Source of the DNA: Pyropia yezoensis
Lineage: Eukaryota; Rhodophyta; Bangiophyceae; Bangiales; Bangiaceae
NCBI GenBank assembly: GCA_009829735.1
Contig: CM020618.1
Coordinates: 15,919,346 to 15,983,345 of the forward strand
Direction: 5' to 3'
Length of the DNA stretch: 64,000 bases
Shown: piece after piece, positions 63,367 to 64,000 of the stretch
Numbering within the stretch: position 1 is the stretch's first letter
Layout: each line of letters opens with the position of its first letter
Translations under genes and position numbers: made by a program
Notes under the pieces: generated by a model
The model's database searches: none
The model's input: the letters and a program-made list of their open reading frames with translations, nothing else
Told to the model about the DNA's origin: nothing

Positions 63367-63729
63367 TGTAGCAATATGGTTGTCCGTATTGTGACCCTAA
63401 TATCAGGGGGGCTACTTCTAACCCTTAACTTTCAATTTGATAGTTCGTACTGGTCACGGTATCTATAAGTTACGTATGACCAGAGGGACTTGCATCTTGG
63501 GGTGGAGGGTAGTTAGTAGTGTCTCCGAGGGTTTATAACGAGGGGGCCGGTGGCGAATCCACCGCCGGCCAAGGTAGAACAACAAACCCCTCCCATTTGG
63601 GCTCCCATCTTGGTCCCGTGGCTTGCGCTCCAAGGACAGCAACCTTGGCCTCCCGGTGACGTTGGTGCCGATCCCCCTTGGTGAGTGTTCCCTGAGAGTG
63701 GACGCGCGACGGATCCCTATTGTGCTACA
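63367..63729 (+). repeat. gypsy 3' LTR
   Basis: 363 bases, identical by eye to 52903-53265, followed by CCGTG. Confidence 0.95.
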
Positions 63730-64000
63730 CCGTGCCGCCCGTTCGGACGGTGCCGGCGCAATGGCAGGCGGTGTTGCCCGCACGGCGGGCGGTGCCGGCA
63801 GCACGGCGGGTGGTGCTGGCAGCACAGCAAGCGGTGCCGCCAGCACGGCGGACGGTGCCGCCAGCACGGCGGGCGGTGCCGCCAGCACGGCGGGCGGTGC
63901 CGCCAGCACGGCGGGCTGTGCCGCCAGCGCGGCGGGCGGTGCCGCCAGCACGGCGGGCGGTGCCGCGGGCACCGCGGGTGGTGCCACCAGCACGGCGGAC
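63730..64000. repeat. 21-bp minisatellite, right part, running off the window
   Basis: It starts with the CCGTG duplication and continues the same GGTGCCGCCAGCACGGCGG units as 52183-52902, showing that the element split one array. The array continues past the window end. Confidence 0.9.

Larger units (their letters stand above)
52903..63729 (+). mobile_element. complete young Ty3/gypsy chromodomain LTR retrotransposon, 10.8 kb
   Basis: Two 363-bp LTRs (52903-53265, 63367-63729) starting TGTAGC and ending GCTACA appear identical by eye. CCGTG flanks both sides (52898-52902, 63730-63734) as a 5-bp target duplication. A primer-binding site, gag with zinc knuckle, a phased frameshift signal, pol in the order protease-RT-RNase H-integrase-chromodomain and a polypurine tract are all present, which is Ty3/gypsy chromovirus organisation. 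About 3.5 kb separates pol from the 3' LTR and holds hairpin repeats and a long antisense open frame. Identical LTRs imply very recent insertion. Confidence 0.95.

Overview
This is a very GC-rich eukaryotic nuclear window. Long G and C homopolymers, genes that are single-exon or carry one short GT-AG intron, convergent neighbours without operon spacing, and two LTR retrotransposons rule out a prokaryote. Intron poverty, extreme GC, a lactone oxidase, Pro/Ser/Thr-rich secreted protein architecture and a chromodomain Ty3/gypsy element suggest a GC-rich alga. A bangiophyte red alga of the Porphyra/Pyropia kind is my best guess, but that is inference and a green alga is not excluded.

The left two thirds (1-41.5 kb) hold the cellular genes. 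They are: a giant F-box plus ankyrin-type protein (+, 3626-9988) whose frame is broken at two homopolymers; a two-exon membrane-anchored methyltransferase-like protein (-, 11106-12519); an unrecognised two-exon gene (+, 18416-20369); a 1311-aa secreted or membrane repeat protein (+, 21639-25574); a TRM11-type tRNA guanosine methyltransferase (+, 26027-28174) convergent with a BFR1-like coiled-coil protein (-, 28662-30782); an aldonolactone-oxidase-like FAD enzyme with a tail anchor (+, 35707-37512); and a frame-disrupted J-domain chaperone (-, 40255-41461). Between them lie long low-complexity spacers in which I find no supportable gene.

The right third (38-64 kb) is mobile-element territory. 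It holds a 428-bp element with 18-bp terminal inverted repeats; an adjoining 516-bp foldback; a 0.95-kb palindromic element; a decayed Ty1/copia element (43109-48318, minus strand, LTRs about 98% identical, four in-frame stops, reverse-transcriptase core deleted); and a complete, apparently very young Ty3/gypsy chromovirus-like element (52903-63729) with LTRs identical by eye and a 5-bp target duplication, inserted in a 21-bp minisatellite that resumes after it and runs off the window.

The most unusual item is the gypsy element. Its gag is split by an in-frame UAG before the zinc knuckle. Gag meets pol through a correctly phased GGGAAAC slippery heptamer. Four hairpin repeats follow pol. Between pol and the 3' LTR, on the opposite strand, lies an 815-codon open reading frame with no domain I recognise: an antisense additional gene convergent with gag-pol.
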